A stretch of 30,344 nucleotides of DNA from assembly GCA_037137575.1 (NCBI GenBank), contig JBAXKB010000011.1:1-30344 (forward strand), given 5' to 3'. The notes under the pieces are model-generated. The model was not told the origin of the DNA, searched no databases, and saw only the letters and a program-made list of their open reading frames with translations. Shown here in pieces: positions 15,851-24,653 of the stretch (the stretch's first letter is position 1; every line of letters begins with the position of its first letter). Made by a program: the position numbers and the translations under genes. The DNA is from UBA5976 sp037137575. Lineage in GTDB: Bacteria; Actinomycetota; Actinomycetes; S36-B12; UBA5976.

Positions 15851-17034
15851 GCACTCACTCCAATTTTTGCTCGAGGTACCCCGGCCCGACGAGCACGATC
15901 AAGCGCACTTGGTAATGCTTCGATCAGCGCATCGACGTCAGCCTTAGTGGAAGTATGACCAAGCGAGAACCGTAATGTGCACCGGGCTAAATCGGCATCG
16001 GCGCCCATTGCCAAAAGCACATGTGATGGTTGTGGCACACCAGCACTGCAAGCCGAGCCAACTGAACACTCAACTCCCTGGGCATCAAGAAGCATTAGTA
16101 ACGAGTCGCCCAATGCGCCTGGGAATGAGAAGTGTGCGTTGTTTGCCAAACGATGTGTGGTGGAGCCGTTGAAATTTGCATCTGGCGCAATTTCTAGGAC
16201 TCGGGCAATCAAATCAGCACTTAATGACCTAACTCGAGCGACAATTTGTTCACGATTTTCCACGGCGTTTGTTAGCGCAGTAGCAAAACCAACAATGCCA
16301 GGTGTGTCCAATGTGCCAGAACGTAGATCGCGCTCTTGTCCGCCCCCATGAATAAGTGGAGTGGCTTTGCAGTCGCGGCTCATGACAAGTGCGCCAACAC
16401 CGTGCGGACCGCCAAACTTGTGACCAGAGACCGACATTGCACAAACACCTAGCTCAGCGAAATTTACCTCAAGCCACATTGGCGCCTGCACGGCATCGGT
16501 ATGGAAATTGATACCAAGACCGCGAATCACTGCCGTTAAAGCAGCGATGTCGTTGATGGTTCCAACTTCATTGTTGGCCAGCATCACGCTAACTAATGCA
16601 ACATCACTTGAATTTTCGCCTAGTGCAACCTGCAATGCTTCGGGAGTAATAGTTCCATCTGCTTGTGCAGCAATCCAGGTAACTTCAAAACCATCGTCAT
16701 CAACGAGCCACTGGATTGGATCTAACACTGCGTGATGTTCAACACTGCTGATTACTAAACGATTTCGTTTTGGGTCAGAGTTGCGCTGTGCCCATGCCAA
16801 ACCTTTAAGTGCGATGTTGTTAGCTTCAGTGCCACCAGCAGTAAAAATAACTTCAGTGGGTCTAGCACCTAATGCTCGGGCAGTTTGCTCACGAGATTCT
16901 TCAACCAAGCGACGGGCTCGTCGGCCCGCGGCATGCAAAGAAGACGGGTTGCCCGGATCGGACAACAACTCGCTCATAGCTGCCACAGCCACAGGGAACA
17001 TGGGGGTTGTAGCAGCGTGATCTAAATACGCCAC
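15847..17034 (-). CDS. Cysteine desulfurase (IscS/NifS family)
   Basis: PLP enzyme that takes sulfur from cysteine and passes a persulfide to acceptors, here most likely MnmA. The 395-aa protein begins MAYLDHAATTP and has the PLP-binding lysine K206 in SVSGHKFGGPHGVGAL and the catalytic cysteine C329 in VGSACSAG, in the long group-I type loop. TAGGTEANN (65-73) and EHHAVL (99-104) are further family motifs. The start is GTG at 17034, fixed by the conserved N-terminus, with TACACT exactly 6 nt upstream. It is the first gene of the desulfurase-mnmA-ligA operon and is divergent from glgX. No iscU or other Fe-S scaffold gene lies nearby. Confidence 0.93.
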   Translation of the reverse strand: MAYLDHAATTPMFPVAVAAMSELLSDPGNPSSLHAAGRRARRLVEESREQTARALGARPTEVIFTAGGTEANNIALKGLAWAQRNSDPKRNRLVISSVEHHAVLDPIQWLVDDDGFEVTWIAAQADGTITPEALQVALGENSSDVALVSVMLANNEVGTINDIAALTAVIRGLGINFHTDAVQAPMWLEVNFAELGVCAMSVSGHKFGGPHGVGALVMSRDCKATPLIHGGGQERDLRSGTLDTPGIVGFATALTNAVENREQIVARVRSLSADLIARVLEIAPDANFNGSTTHRLANNAHFSFPGALGDSLLMLLDAQGVECSVGSACSAGVPQPSHVLLAMGADADLARCTLRFSLGHTSTKADVDALIEALPSALDRARRAGVPRAKIGVSA

Positions 17035-17040
17035 TGTCTA

Positions 17041-17046
17041 AGTGTA
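17041..17046 (-). promoter_or_regulatory. Putative -10 element of leaderless desulfurase-mnmA-ligA operon
   Basis: TACACT is 6 nt before the GTG start (spacer TAGACA). No ribosome site is present. A GTG start directly at the 5' end fits leaderless translation. Confidence 0.45.
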
Positions 17047-17090
17047 AAGCAGTACGGCGACACCTGATACTTCACAAAGTAAGAAAAAAC

Positions 17091-17108
17091 GAACTGTTTC
17101 GGCGGTTC
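17091..17108. repeat. Hairpin with short T-run in the desulfurase-glgX divergent spacer
   Basis: GAACTG-TTTCGG-CGGTTC folds as a 6-bp stem (one G-U pair as RNA) with a 6-nt loop. It is preceded by six A and followed by TTTA. This looks like a weak bidirectional terminator, yet lies between two divergent genes where no terminator is needed. An operator site is an alternative. Confidence 0.3.
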
Positions 17109-17155
17109 TTTATCCGTAACACGCCAACTCTTGGGCCGTTATAAACTGCGATTCG

Positions 17156-17173
17156 TTCTCTGGTCATAGAGAA
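17156..17173. repeat. Inverted repeat upstream of glgX, candidate operator
   Basis: TTCTCT-GGTCAT-AGAGAA is a perfect 6+6 inverted repeat with a 6-bp centre, about 55 bp before glgX. It overlaps a -10-like hexamer GAGAAT (17169-17174). It could be a repressor site or a 5' hairpin of the glgX mRNA. Confidence 0.35.
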
Positions 17174-17232
17174 TGGTTTGGATGCTTGCGTATCGGGACA
17201 CAGCAGTAATTGACCAAGGGGGCCAGTCGTGA
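17173..17232 (+). CDS. Possible upstream ORF coupled to glgX (19 codons)
   Basis: An ATG at 17173 opens a 19-codon frame (MVWMLAYRDTAVIDQGGQS) whose TGA overlaps the glgX GTG by 4 nt (GTGA), the same junction type seen at mnmA-ligA. A second in-frame ATG is at 17182. The peptide matches no family I know. glgX has its own AGGGGG ribosome site within this ORF, so the uORF may be fortuitous. If translated, it would couple ribosome delivery to glgX. Confidence 0.25.
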   Translation: MVWMLAYRDTAVIDQGGQS

Positions 17233-19340
17233 ATCCTGGTATTCAGTCTGGTCTTGCTGAACCAATGGGCGCAACGCTTCGCGATGGTGGAACAAACTTC
17301 GCCATTTGGGCTCCTGATGCCATCCGCGTTGAACTTTGCCTAATCAATGAAGACGGTAGTTACTGGAGTTTCGACCTACCTGGATTCACAAAAGGCGTGT
17401 ACCACGGCTTCATCCACGACATCGGTCCGGGCCAGCAATACGGCTACCGCGTTCATGGCGAATGGGCTCCAGAAAAAGGTATGCGGTTCAATCCAGCGAA
17501 GCTACTTCTTGATCCATACGCCAAAGCTGTTACTGGCGAATTAGTGTTACACGAATCCATCTATGGGCATGTGGCCAATGATGATCTAATCTTCAACGAC
17601 TTAGATAGTCGGCCCTACGTTCCCCGAAGTGTTGTAGTTGATACAGCGTACGACTGGGAAGATGATCAACGCCCAAATACCCCGCCTGAGAAAACAATTA
17701 TCTACGAGACACATGTCGCTGGCTTAACTGGTAAGCATCCGTCGATTCCAGTGGAACAACGTGGAACATTTGCCGGCATGACTCATCCAGATGTGATTGC
17801 TTACTTGAAAGACTTGGGCATCACCACGGTTGAGTTACTTCCCGTTCAGCAATTCGTAAGTGAACCATTCCTGCTTGCGCAGAATAAAGAGAACTACTGG
17901 GGTTACAACACGCTCGCTTTTTTCGCTCCACATGCAAAATATTCATCGGCCGGAACTGCAGGTCAGCAAGTCTCTGAGTTCAAAGACATGATTAAGGCGT
18001 ATCACCGCGCTGGACTTGAAGTAATTCTTGATGTGGTTTACAACCACACACCTGAAGGAAATGAGCTTGGCCCAACTTTGTCCTACCGCGGTCTGGATAA
18101 TAAGGGTTATTACCACTTAACAGAAGATTCTCGTCACTACTTGAACTTCACTGGCTGCGGTAATTCAATTCGCGCGTCACATCAACCAACTTTGCGTCTC
18201 ATTATGGATTCGCTGCGCTATTGGGTGCAAGAGATGCATGTTGATGGTTTCCGCTTCGACCTTGCTACGGAACTAACACGAAATTCACAGAAGGACGTCG
18301 ATCTTGAAGGCGGCTTTATGACCGCCACTACCCAAGACCAGGTACTTCGCCAAGTTAAATTGATTGCCGAACCTTGGGACATCGGTCATAACGGCTACCA
18401 AGTTGGTTCATTCCCCGAACCATGGAGTGAATGGAACGATCAGTTCCGCGACACAGTGCGCGACTTCTGGCGCGGTATGAGCGGTGGCGTTGCCGAACTG
18501 GGTTGGCGCTTAACCGGTTCCGCAGATCTTTACTGGGATCAGATGAATGGCCCGCGTGCATCGATTAACTTCATTACTGCGCACGATGGTTTCACCCTGC
18601 ACGACTTGGTGGCCTACAACGACAAGCACAACTTGGCTAACGGCGAAGAAAATCGTGATGGCGCTGACACCAACAGGGCTTGGAACTGTGGCGTTGAAGG
18701 TGCAACAGACGATTCAGCTATTTTGGAACTGCGGCGCAGGCAGATGCGTAATTTGATTGCCACAACATTCTTAAGCGCGGGTACCCCAATGCTGCTTGGC
18801 GGTGACGAAGTGGGTCGAAGTCAACAAGGTAACAACAACGCATATTGCCAGAACAATGAAATCGCGTGGAACCACTGGAAGTTCACCCAAGAACAGCAGA
18901 ACACCTACGACTTCGTTCGCCATGTGATTCACATTCGCCAAGAACATTCGGTGTTCCAACGTAACGGTTACTTGAATGGTGAAAATGTTGATTTCGTAAA
19001 TGTTCCTGACATCGCATGGTTTCGCGCTGATGGCGAGAAGTTCACCCCTGAAGATTGGGAATCACCGAACACTCGCCAGGTTGGTGTTTATTTAGCTGGC
19101 GCAGTGCGTTCCCATAATCGCCATGACCTAGTTGATAACGGTTTCTATTGGTTCTTGAACTCAGGTGCCGAAGAAGTTGAGGTAACGCTGCCTAACGGGG
19201 AATTTGCTTCTGAGTACCTCCTGCGTTTCAACACTGCTGACGAACTGCATTGGCAAGGATCCGAGCCAATCGCCGCAAATACCAAGGTTGTGCTTAAGCC
19301 TTGGGCTAGCGCGCTTTGGATGGTTACCCGCCGCGACTAA
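17229..19340 (+). CDS. glgX: Glycogen debranching enzyme (isoamylase type, GH13)
   Basis: Hydrolyses alpha-1,6 branches of glycogen limit dextrin. The 703-aa protein has an N-terminal CBM48 domain (GATLRDGGTNFAIWAPDAIRV, 14-34), then the GH13 barrel: VILDVVYNHTPEG (265-277), nucleophile D344 in DGFRFDLA, acid/base E381 in KLIAEPWDIG and transition-state stabiliser D453 in TAHDGFTLHDL. All catalytic residues are present and the length is normal. The start is GTG at 17229 with an AGGGGG ribosome site about 7 nt upstream, so glgX has a leader, unlike most neighbours. It heads glgX-glgE-glgB; glgE follows after 83 nt with its own possible promoter. Confidence 0.95.
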   Translation: MNPGIQSGLAEPMGATLRDGGTNFAIWAPDAIRVELCLINEDGSYWSFDLPGFTKGVYHGFIHDIGPGQQYGYRVHGEWAPEKGMRFNPAKLLLDPYAKAVTGELVLHESIYGHVANDDLIFNDLDSRPYVPRSVVVDTAYDWEDDQRPNTPPEKTIIYETHVAGLTGKHPSIPVEQRGTFAGMTHPDVIAYLKDLGITTVELLPVQQFVSEPFLLAQNKENYWGYNTLAFFAPHAKYSSAGTAGQQVSEFKDMIKAYHRAGLEVILDVVYNHTPEGNELGPTLSYRGLDNKGYYHLTEDSRHYLNFTGCGNSIRASHQPTLRLIMDSLRYWVQEMHVDGFRFDLATELTRNSQKDVDLEGGFMTATTQDQVLRQVKLIAEPWDIGHNGYQVGSFPEPWSEWNDQFRDTVRDFWRGMSGGVAELGWRLTGSADLYWDQMNGPRASINFITAHDGFTLHDLVAYNDKHNLANGEENRDGADTNRAWNCGVEGATDDSAILELRRRQMRNLIATTFLSAGTPMLLGGDEVGRSQQGNNNAYCQNNEIAWNHWKFTQEQQNTYDFVRHVIHIRQEHSVFQRNGYLNGENVDFVNVPDIAWFRADGEKFTPEDWESPNTRQVGVYLAGAVRSHNRHDLVDNGFYWFLNSGAEEVEVTLPNGEFASEYLLRFNTADELHWQGSEPIAANTKVVLKPWASALWMVTRRD

Positions 19341-19411
19341 CTTGGGCTTGTTTTCGCGAGTTTTTGGCGCTAAATCCCGAGACATAGGTTCACCTTTAGC
19401 CGAGTTATCGG

Positions 19412-19417
19412 TACGGT
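19412..19417 (+). promoter_or_regulatory. Putative -10 element of leaderless glgE-glgB
   Basis: TACGGT, 6 nt before the glgE ATG (spacer TAAGGT). It suggests glgE-glgB can be transcribed independently of glgX. The AAGG in the spacer is too close to the ATG to act as a normal ribosome site. Confidence 0.4.
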
Positions 19418-19423
19418 TAAGGT

Positions 19424-21448
19424 ATGGCTGGACTGAATTCTCGCAAGAATCCGGAAAATGTAGCGCCTAAGCCGGCATTGCCTGCTCATCTGGAATTCGG
19501 CCGCATCCCAGTATTAGATATCTCCCCTACTGTGGCCGGTGGAATCCGCCCCGTTAAAGCAGTGCTTAATGAGACTTTTCAGGTGCGCGCCCGGGTGTTT
19601 CGTGAGGGGCACGACGCCGTAGCTGCGCAAGTTGTTCTGATAAATCCAGCGGGCGTGGAAACTGCGCGAATCCCAATGGCCCAATCTGGGTACGAGCAAG
19701 AAGAAAACGGCGCTCAGATAAAACTTGGCGAACTCGGGCTGTGGCATTACCGCGTGGATGCATTTAGTGATCCGATTGCTACTTGGATTCACCGTGCAAC
19801 TGTAAAAATTCCAGCCGGTGTTGATGTAGATGTTGAATACCAAGAAGGCGTTCTACTAATCAATCAACTGCTACAGAATGCTGACACCGAAAGCACCCTG
19901 GTGTTGAATCGCTTGCTACTGACATTGAGTGATGAAACTAAATCGGATGAAGAACGCTTAAGTATTTTGCACGATGTTGAAGTTCTTAACACACTTGCTA
20001 AAAACATAATCCGAGAATTTGTTTCAAGCTACGGACCGTTCCCGGTTTATGTTGAACGCAGTCGCGCCCTATTTGGTAACTGGTACGAATTTTTCCCGCG
20101 CTCTGAGGGAGCAACCCAAAAGAAAGACGGCACTTGGGTAAGCGGCACTTTCAAAACGGCAAGTGGGCGTTTACCCGATGTTGCCGCAATGGGCTTCAAT
20201 GTGCTTTATTTGCCACCGATTCATCCGATTGGCGCTGCTAACCGCAAAGGCCCAAACAACACGCTTAACCCAGCGCCGAGTGACCCGGGTTCACCTTGGG
20301 CAATCGGCAGCAAAGATGGTGGACACGATGCCATCCATCCGGATTTGGGCAACGAGCGGGATTTTAAAAAGTTTGTGAAGCAAGCCGGCGACCTTGGCCT
20401 TGAAATTGCTTTGGATTTAGCCTTGCAAGCGAGTCCGGATCACCCCTGGGTAAAAACGAATCCGCTGTGGTTTACCGAACGCGCTGATGGATCGATTGCT
20501 TACGCGGAAAACCCACCTAAAAAATATCAAGACATCTACCCAATCAACTTTGATCGCGACCCTGAAGGCATCTTTAACGAAGTAAAGCGCGTTGTGAGGC
20601 ACTGGATGGACCTAGGCATTCGAATTTTCCGAGTAGATAACCCACACACCAAACCAGTGGCATTTTGGCAGCGGTTGATTACGGACATCAATGCAACAGA
20701 TCCAGATGTGATTTTTTTGGCTGAAGCATTCACTAATCCATCAATGATGCGCGCGCTTGGCGAAGCTGGTTTCCAACAGAGTTACACCTACTTCACGTGG
20801 CGTAATTCAAAAGCTGAAATCACGGATTACCTGAATGAACTTTCCGGCCACGCAAGTGCGTATTTCCGGCCAAACTTCTTTGTGAATACGCCAGACATTC
20901 TGCCGTTAAACATTCAAACCGGAAGCAACCGCAGTTTCGACATTCGAGCCACGCTTGCAGCCACGCTATCGCCTACTTGGGGCGTGTATGCCGGCTTTGA
21001 ACTTTATGAAAATGCGCCAACCAAACCAGGTGCCGAAGAATATTTGAATTCAGAGAAGTACGAATTCCGGCCGCGCGATTGGGATTCAAAAACTCAGCCA
21101 ACTTTGGCACCGTACATAACCAAGTTGAATCAAATTCGACAGGCGAATCCATCTCTGCATTTCTTGCGGAATCTAAAATTCCACTCGATTGATTCCGAAG
21201 CAATGCTTGCTTATTCAAAGCGCGAAGGCGACAACGTTGTCTTGGTGATTGTGAACCTCGACCCACACACAGCGCAGGAATCAACTTTGCACATCAACTT
21301 GCCAGAAATTGGCAAGAACTGGGGCGATAACTTCACAGTACGCGATGAACTAACTGGCCAAGAGTTCCAGTGGAGCGAACATAACAACGTCCGACTCGAC
21401 CCTGCAGTGGGTTGCGCTTTGATTCTGACGGTGCATGCCAGTGCCTAG
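19424..21448 (+). CDS. glgE: Alpha-1,4-glucan:maltose-1-phosphate maltosyltransferase
   Basis: Transfers maltosyl units from maltose-1-phosphate to the non-reducing end of alpha-1,4-glucan (GH13_3). It has 674 aa, the normal length. It shows the characteristic FGRIPVLDISPTVAGGIRP (25-43) and REGHDAVAAQV (60-70) N-domain, LYLPPIHPIG (261-270), nucleophile D405 in FRVDNPHTKP, acid/base E434 in FLAEAFTNP, and ILPLNIQTG...SPTWGVYAGFEL after it. RVDNPHTKP clearly separates GlgE from trehalose synthase and from maltogenic amylases. The ATG at 19424 gives a short variable tail before the conserved region. It overlaps glgB by 14 nt. The enzymes that make its donor (TreS plus maltokinase, or GlgM) are not in this window. 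Confidence 0.96.
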   Translation: MAGLNSRKNPENVAPKPALPAHLEFGRIPVLDISPTVAGGIRPVKAVLNETFQVRARVFREGHDAVAAQVVLINPAGVETARIPMAQSGYEQEENGAQIKLGELGLWHYRVDAFSDPIATWIHRATVKIPAGVDVDVEYQEGVLLINQLLQNADTESTLVLNRLLLTLSDETKSDEERLSILHDVEVLNTLAKNIIREFVSSYGPFPVYVERSRALFGNWYEFFPRSEGATQKKDGTWVSGTFKTASGRLPDVAAMGFNVLYLPPIHPIGAANRKGPNNTLNPAPSDPGSPWAIGSKDGGHDAIHPDLGNERDFKKFVKQAGDLGLEIALDLALQASPDHPWVKTNPLWFTERADGSIAYAENPPKKYQDIYPINFDRDPEGIFNEVKRVVRHWMDLGIRIFRVDNPHTKPVAFWQRLITDINATDPDVIFLAEAFTNPSMMRALGEAGFQQSYTYFTWRNSKAEITDYLNELSGHASAYFRPNFFVNTPDILPLNIQTGSNRSFDIRATLAATLSPTWGVYAGFELYENAPTKPGAEEYLNSEKYEFRPRDWDSKTQPTLAPYITKLNQIRQANPSLHFLRNLKFHSIDSEAMLAYSKREGDNVVLVIVNLDPHTAQESTLHINLPEIGKNWGDNFTVRDELTGQEFQWSEHNNVRLDPAVGCALILTVHASA

Positions 21449-23630
21449 ATTTGGCCTACCATTTAAATTCCGCCCAAAAACTCGGGTACCAGAAACACCA
21501 AGTGAGCTAGAACGCATCATTGATGGCTGGCATCATGATCCGCATTCCGTGCTAGGTGCGCATTCAAGTGAAACTTCCACTACTTTCACTATTTTGCGCC
21601 CCTGGGCTAATTCGGTTTCGCTGGTAATAGGCGAAGAAGTAATTCCAATGGTTCATCAGTTGCGTGGTGCTTGGGCAATCACAATTGAACAACCTGGGTT
21701 AACTGAATACACCTTGCAAGTTGATTACGGCCAGGGCCCAATTAACAGCAGCGACCCGTACCGATTCTTGCCAACCATCGGCGAATTAGACCTACACCTA
21801 ATTTCTGCTGGTCGCCATGAAGACCTTTGGAAAGTAATGGGCGCACACTGCAAGAATGTGCAGGGTGTTGATGGTGTTGCATTCACGGTTTGGGCGCCCA
21901 GCGCTCAAGGTGTTCGCGTTGTTGGCGAGTTCAACATGTGGGACGGTACTGGCTACCCGATGCGCTCAATGGGCAATGCTGGGGTTTGGGAACTTTTCGT
22001 GCCAGAAATTGGTATTGGTACAAAATACAAGTTCAACATTTTGACGCAGGCTGGCAATTGGCTGACCAAAGCGGACCCGATGGCTTTCTATTCTGAAGTA
22101 CCACCTGCTAACGCATCTATCGTTTTCGAATCTACTTATCAGTGGAATGATGCACAATGGCTTGAACGACGGGCCAATCTAGTTCCACACAAAGCGCCAA
22201 TGTCTGCTTATGAAGTTCACCTAGGTTCCTGGCGGCCGGGCAAAACATATCGCGATTTAGCTGTTGATCTAGTCGATTACGTTAAGGATCGCGGCTTCAC
22301 ACATGTTGAGTTCATGCCGGTTGCCGAACATCCGTATGCGCCTTCTTGGGGTTATCAGGTGACGGGCTACTACGCCACTACATCGCGCTTTGGGACGCCG
22401 GATGATTTCCGTTTCCTCGTCGATGCGTTCCACCAAGCAGGAATTGGCGTAATCGTTGACTGGGTGCCAGCGCACTTCCCTAAAGATGAATGGGCACTTG
22501 GCAGATTTGATGGAACCGCACTTTACGAACATGCAGACCCACAGCTAGGCGAACATCCTGACTGGGGCACTTACATATTCGACTTTGGTCGCAATGAAGT
22601 TCGCAACTTCCTCGTCGCAAATGCAGCTTTCTTGCTTAAAGAATTCCACATTGATGGACTTCGCGTAGATGCAGTTGCTTCTATGTTGTACCTGGATTAC
22701 TCACGCGAAGAGAATCAGTGGACACCAAACCGTTTCGGCGGTCGCGAAAACCTTGAAGCGGTCGAGTTCCTAAAGGAAATGAACGCAACCGCATACCGTG
22801 CCATGCCAGGCATCGTGACAATCGCCGAAGAATCCACAGCTTGGGCGGGAGTATCTACTCCAACAGATGCCGGCGGCTTAGGTTTTGGCTTGAAATGGAA
22901 CATGGGCTGGATGCACGACTCGCTTGAGTATGTGAAGCATGAGCCAGTGCACCGCCAACACCATCACAACGAAATGTCGTTCTCGTTGGTTTATGCCTGG
23001 AGCGAGAACTATGTTCTTCCGCTTAGCCACGATGAAGTTGTGCATGGGAAAGGTTCAATTTATCAGCGCATGCCCGGCGACGACTGGCAGCGCCTTGCAA
23101 ACCTTCGTGCTTACTACGGTTTCATGTGGGCACATCCGGGCAAGCAACTTTTATTCATGGGTTGCGAGTTCGGACAAGTTGGCGAATGGTCCCAGGAAAA
23201 TGGCCTTGAGTGGCAGCTACTAGATCATGATCGCCATGTGGGTGTGAGTAAATCAATTGAGCGCCTGAACGAGGTTTATCGCGAGCGCCCTGCTCTTTGG
23301 GAACGAGACGATGACCCAGCTGGTTTCCAGTGGCTCATTAGTGATGATGCCGAGGGTAATGTTTTCGCTTGGGTTCGTTGGGACCATGCGGGAAATCCAC
23401 TCGTATCAATAACAAACTTTTCCCCGGTTGCCCGAAACAATTACCGCCTTCCCCTGCCGATTGCTGGCACTTGGGATGAAGTATTTAATAGCGACGACTT
23501 AGCCTTCGGTGGCAGTGATGTGGGCAATAAATTAACGATTGATGGAAATGGGCCGGCGCACTTTGGTCAACCTGCATCAGCAGAGATTACGCTGCCACCA
23601 CTAGCTACCGTTTGGCTAGCACTGCGATAA
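21435..23630 (+). CDS. glgB: 1,4-alpha-glucan branching enzyme
   Basis: Introduces alpha-1,6 branches into the glucan extended by GlgE. At 731 aa it has the long actinobacterial form: an N-terminal extra beta domain with HHDPHSVLGAH (33-43), CBM48 (FTVWAPSAQGVRVVGEFNMWDG, 150-171), and a GH13_9 barrel with nucleophile D412 in GLRVDAVASMLYLDYSR, acid/base E465 in TIAEESTAW and the LPLSHDEVVHGK stabiliser segment. The ATG lies inside the end of glgE (14-nt overlap), giving translational coupling. No terminator is obvious in the 53 nt before the convergent thioredoxin-like gene. Confidence 0.97.
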   Translation: MPVPRFGLPFKFRPKTRVPETPSELERIIDGWHHDPHSVLGAHSSETSTTFTILRPWANSVSLVIGEEVIPMVHQLRGAWAITIEQPGLTEYTLQVDYGQGPINSSDPYRFLPTIGELDLHLISAGRHEDLWKVMGAHCKNVQGVDGVAFTVWAPSAQGVRVVGEFNMWDGTGYPMRSMGNAGVWELFVPEIGIGTKYKFNILTQAGNWLTKADPMAFYSEVPPANASIVFESTYQWNDAQWLERRANLVPHKAPMSAYEVHLGSWRPGKTYRDLAVDLVDYVKDRGFTHVEFMPVAEHPYAPSWGYQVTGYYATTSRFGTPDDFRFLVDAFHQAGIGVIVDWVPAHFPKDEWALGRFDGTALYEHADPQLGEHPDWGTYIFDFGRNEVRNFLVANAAFLLKEFHIDGLRVDAVASMLYLDYSREENQWTPNRFGGRENLEAVEFLKEMNATAYRAMPGIVTIAEESTAWAGVSTPTDAGGLGFGLKWNMGWMHDSLEYVKHEPVHRQHHHNEMSFSLVYAWSENYVLPLSHDEVVHGKGSIYQRMPGDDWQRLANLRAYYGFMWAHPGKQLLFMGCEFGQVGEWSQENGLEWQLLDHDRHVGVSKSIERLNEVYRERPALWERDDDPAGFQWLISDDAEGNVFAWVRWDHAGNPLVSITNFSPVARNNYRLPLPIAGTWDEVFNSDDLAFGGSDVGNKLTIDGNGPAHFGQPASAEITLPPLATVWLALR

Positions 23631-23683
23631 CTTTCGCAATGTTTAACTTTTGCCCTAGAACTTCCAGAACATGAAACTTACGC

Positions 23684-24604
23684 TTAGAACAGAGCGCTCG
23701 TTAACTCAACTCGAGCTTTAATCACCGCAGCATCGTGTGGGCCCGCAATTTCAAAAAGGTCGAGCAGCCGTGCCTTGGCTTTATCGCGATCATCGCCCGA
23801 TGAATCACGCACAACCGAAATCAAACGACTAAACGCATTCGCCCATTCGTTTAACATGAACTCACAATCGGCAGCGAGCAACTGTGCGTCGGTAGAAGCC
23901 TGTGCATTCGCTAACGCCGCATCGAAATCAATATCATCAAGGCGCTTAAACAACTCCACATTAAGCAAACCAATTCGGGCGAGTGGATCGTTGGAATTCG
24001 CAGTTATCAGCTCTCGATAGGCAGCGATTGCTTCATCCCAGTTACCCTGGTCGATCGCGTCCTGAGCTTTCAGCAAACCTGGATCTAGTGGCTCTTCGAC
24101 CTCTTCAATTACTTCATCGGCCTGCGAAATAGTTTGTCCACGTCCTGGCAAACCCACTTCTTTAGCCTTCGCTAATACAGCATCAATAATTGAACGAATT
24201 TGATGTTCGGGATGAGCGCCTGGCGGCAGTGGAACTGGCTGACCAGCAATCATGGCAAACAAACTTGGAATTGATTGGATCTGAAAAGCTGCAGCAATTT
24301 CCTGTTCAGCATCAACATTGACTTTTGCCAACACCCACTGCCCTGCATCTTCACGAGCCAACTTTTCCAAAATAGGCGAAAGCTGTTTACAGGGTTCACA
24401 CCAATCGGCCCAGAAGTCCAAAATTACTGGAACAATCTGTGACTGCATTAATACATCTTGCTCAAAGTTATCTGATGTGACATCAATACTCACTGCCACA
24501 GACGGGTTTTCGGCCTGTACAGCAAGAGCTGCTTCTTGGGCTTTTCGTTGCGCATTAAGAGCGCCAAGATCCACTGCGCCTTGAAGATTGAGGTTACTGT
24601 TCAC
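23684..24604 (-). CDS. Thioredoxin-domain protein with TPR-like C-terminus (YbbN/CnoX type)
   Basis: A 306-aa cytosolic protein. After a variable Gln/Ala-rich head (1-45) it has a thioredoxin fold with the active site WADWCEPCKQ (C69, C72) and cis-proline P113 in QIQSIPSLF. A C-terminal helical region (about 175-300, e.g. AQDAIDQGNWDEAIAAYRELI) has TPR character. This architecture is that of YbbN/CnoX, a chaperone-redox protein that holds unfolded clients. Unlike the E. coli protein, both CxxC cysteines are present, so real thiol-disulfide activity is plausible (inference). The start is GTG at 24604 (NSNLNLQGAVDLGAL follows), with CACAAT 6 nt upstream. It is divergent from the DUF2127 gene (49 nt) and convergent with glgB. 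Confidence 0.88.
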   Translation of the reverse strand: MNSNLNLQGAVDLGALNAQRKAQEAALAVQAENPSVAVSIDVTSDNFEQDVLMQSQIVPVILDFWADWCEPCKQLSPILEKLAREDAGQWVLAKVNVDAEQEIAAAFQIQSIPSLFAMIAGQPVPLPPGAHPEHQIRSIIDAVLAKAKEVGLPGRGQTISQADEVIEEVEEPLDPGLLKAQDAIDQGNWDEAIAAYRELITANSNDPLARIGLLNVELFKRLDDIDFDAALANAQASTDAQLLAADCEFMLNEWANAFSRLISVVRDSSGDDRDKAKARLLDLFEIAGPHDAAVIKARVELTSALF

Positions 24605-24610
24605 CCCTCT

Positions 24611-24616
24611 ATTGTG
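24611..24616 (-). promoter_or_regulatory. Putative weak -10 element of the thioredoxin-TPR gene
   Basis: CACAAT is 6 nt before the GTG start (spacer AGAGGG). It keeps the A2/T6 anchors but not the first T. The GAGGG next to the start is too close for a ribosome site. Confidence 0.3.
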
Positions 24617-24640
24617 CCGTAATAATTAAGTGGCCTGTCA

Positions 24641-24646
24641 TAGACT
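24641..24646 (+). promoter_or_regulatory. Putative -10 element of leaderless DUF2127 gene
   Basis: TAGACT is 7 nt before the preferred ATG at 24654 (spacer GACATTT). It argues against the upstream in-frame start at 24630, which would place this element inside the coding region. Confidence 0.45.
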
Positions 24647-24653
24647 GACATTT

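Noticed and set aside
24630..24653. Upstream in-frame start of the DUF2127 gene at 24630
   Set aside because: It would include the putative -10 and eight non-conserved residues; the ATG at 24654 fits the family start.
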